The notes under the pieces: generated by a model | What the model was told of the DNA's origin: nothing | The model's input: the letters and a program-made list of their open reading frames with translations, nothing else | Database searches by the model: none | Translations under genes and position numbers: made by a program | DNA from: Chloroflexota bacterium | Lineage (GTDB): Bacteria > Chloroflexota > Limnocylindria > Limnocylindrales > CSP1-4 | DNA: 6,895 nt | Assembly: GCA_005881055.1 (NCBI GenBank) | Contig: VBHW01000092.1 | Location: forward strand, 1-6,895 | Reading direction: 5' to 3' | In this document: positions 5,866 through 6,895 of the stretch, one piece after another | Position numbering within the stretch: the stretch's first letter is position 1 | Layout of the letters: each line of letters begins with the position of its first letter

Positions 5866-6137
5866 CATTTACGACCGACGTTCGTGGGGTGGCGGCGTTC
5901 AGCCGAAGAACCCTGTCAGATACGAGCCAGCTTCGTACCTGCCGCGGCGGTCGCGCCATTCTGGGGCGGATACGAGCGGTGGTCGTCGATGGCCGGCGCA
6001 TCGCGCCAATGACGATCCGGACTCGTATGTGTCCCGGCAGCATGTCGTGGTCATGCACGCGGCCCTCCGCCTGTCGCACAGCGCACGCACCCTGGCGCGC
6101 AACGACCTCATGGCGTACGAACCCGGGTCGTATCTGT
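5866..6137. repeat. Cluster of five ACGA-N7-TCGT dyads
   Basis: The 331-bp gap between the two convergent genes (5822-6152) holds five dyads of ACGA-N7-TCGT at 5871-5885, 5922-5936, 5972-5986, 6012-6026 and 6117-6131. Read on strands -, -, +, -, + each extends to the same asymmetric pattern: Y before ACGA, R after it, G at the sixth base beyond ACGA, and TG three bases after TCGT. Centre-to-centre distances are 51, 50, 40 and 105 bp. I saw none in the other intergenic gaps of the window. No tRNA, terminator with T-tract or credible gene lies in this gap. A REP/BIME-type extragenic cluster is my first reading; a multi-site operator, a structured RNA or a bidirectional terminator are alternatives. 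Confidence 0.65.
5917..6136. repeat. 22-bp inverted repeat pair bounding the dyad cluster core
   Basis: Positions 5917-5938 and the reverse complement of 6115-6136 match at 19 of 22 bases, starting CAGATACGA and ending TTCGTAC. Weaker similarity continues on both sides: TGGCGCG occurs 13-16 nt before TACGAA in both copies (6093-6099 on +, 5958-5952 on -). The copies point outward, 220 bp end to end, like terminal repeats of a small non-autonomous element or two diverged copies of one roughly 50-bp repeat. Confidence 0.55.
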
Positions 6138-6152
6138 CTGGATTGCCGGCCG

Positions 6153-6895
6153 TCAGCCGCCGGGCGCCGCTGAAGGTGCCGGCCGGACGGCGAACGCCAC
6201 CACCGCCGTCGCCACGAGGCTGGCCGCCGCGCAGGCGGCGAACAGCCCCGAGATCGTGATCGCGCCGGCGACCGCGATCCGGCGATCGTGGCGAGCCCGG
6301 TCGTCGCCGCCAGCAGCCCCTGAGCCGTGCTTGCGAGGCCGGCCGGGGCGCGCCAGCCGAGGTATGTCACGCCGCCGACGTACGTGCACGCGAAGGCCAG
6401 GCCCTCGATCGGGGCGATCGCCACGAGCATGACCGGATCCCGGGCGAGCGCGGCGAGGGCGGCCCGCAGGACGATCGCGATGGCTCCGAGGACGAGCAGG
6501 CGCTCCGTGCCGAAGCGGGCGGCGAGTCGCGGGAACGAGAACATGATCGGCACTTCGACCAGGGCGCCGATCGCCCACGCCAGGCCGACGAGCGTCGTGC
6601 CGCCGCCGAGCGCGACCACCTGGATGGAGTAGAAGGAGTTGGTGCCGTTCAGCGAGGTCCAGACGAGGAACGAGCCCGTGAGGAAGATGGCGACGCGCGG
6701 AGCGGCCAGGAACGCGCGCGCGTCGCGCACCACCGTGACCGAGCGGATCTCGCCGCGCCGCGCGATCGTCATGGTGACGACCGCCGTTCCAACCAGGAGC
6801 GGCACGTACGCGACAAACATCGAGCGGTCGCCGAATCGGTCGATGAGGACCCCGACCAGGGAGGCGACCACGACGAACGACAGGGAGCCCCAGGC
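6153..6895 (-). pseudogene. HcaT-like MFS transporter, C-terminal part, frameshifted
   Basis: Inner-membrane permease cut by the right window edge; about 247 residues are visible. The frame is open from 6895 with no start needed (AWGSLSFVVVASLVGVLIDR is a helix followed by a motif-A-like DRFGDR loop), so an internal GTG at 6871 is not the start. WGS, the loop motif, ALVEVPIMF, RFG..RLLVLG and the late TAQGLLA segment fit the MFS_1-like/HcaT group, whose members are proton symporters for small organic molecules or nucleosides; the substrate is unknown. About eight to nine helices are present. The frame breaks near 6275-6279: codons read ...GLATIAGS in the first frame, then AVAGAITISGLFAACAAASL, the last helix, in another, ending in TGA at 6155-6153. 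Without the shift, the first frame turns Arg/Pro-rich and runs antisense through the neighbouring gene. One lost base would explain it, by mutation or by sequencing or assembly error. Confidence 0.75.

Noticed and set aside
5899..6111. A 70-codon - strand frame in the convergent gap, ending in YEAGSYLTGFFG
   Set aside because: No ribosome site or protein-like composition; its only recurring part is encoded by the repeat copies, so it is treated as repeat DNA.
6029..6259. A 76-codon + strand frame running from the gap into the - strand transporter
   Set aside because: It begins within the repeat cluster, overlaps the transporter C-terminus antisense and turns Arg/Pro-rich.
4586..6275. Continuation of the - strand transporter frame through the DRTGG gene
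   Set aside because: After the frameshift the translation becomes Arg/Pro-rich and lies antisense to a well-supported gene; the true C-terminus is in the other frame ending at 6153.

Overview
The window is GC-rich bacterial chromosome with an ordinary housekeeping layout: five genes on the + strand and one convergent gene on the - strand. No tRNA, rRNA, CRISPR, integrase or transposase is visible. The gene mix (DegV protein, hexameric-type glutamate dehydrogenase, stand-alone BioD-like/DRTGG protein of the phosphotransacetylase N-terminal family), the strong G/C third-position bias, near-consensus -10 boxes with weak -35 boxes and one apparently leaderless gene fit a GC-rich Chloroflexota or actinobacterial lineage. 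Chloroflexota is my guess from the stand-alone Pta-N gene; it is inference, not proof.

Layout. (1) 3-1118 +, MFS transporter cut by the left window edge. (2) 1119-1251, a short gap with GC-rich ~22-nt tandem units and a -10 box. (3) 1252-2103 +, DegV-family fatty-acid-binding protein. (4) 2104-2520, a 417-bp gap packed with inverted repeats, then a TATACT promoter and a leader hairpin. (5) 2521-3786 +, glutamate dehydrogenase. (6) 3926-4531 +, a 201-residue protein I do not recognise, probably translated from a leaderless mRNA. (7) 4652-5821 +, a P-loop/DRTGG protein equal to the N-terminal half of long phosphotransacetylases, without the catalytic half. (8) 5822-6152, a 331-bp gap between convergent genes holding five copies of a short dyad, ACGA-N7-TCGT. 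(9) 6153-6895 -, the C-terminal part of an HcaT-like MFS transporter with one frameshift near 6275-6279, running off the right edge.

The genes do not form one obvious pathway. DegV (fatty-acid binding), glutamate dehydrogenase (carbon/nitrogen junction) and the Pta-N-like protein (acetyl-phosphate/acetyl-CoA branch, possibly regulatory) are all central-metabolism genes, but each sits behind its own gap of 120-420 bp, and three of them have their own -10-like box. I therefore read them as separately transcribed.

The most unusual content is in the two larger gaps. One carries a 28-bp inverted repeat pair around a 20-bp perfect palindrome; the other carries the five-copy dyad cluster. Both look like REP/BIME-style extragenic palindromic elements, though operator arrays or structured RNAs remain possible.
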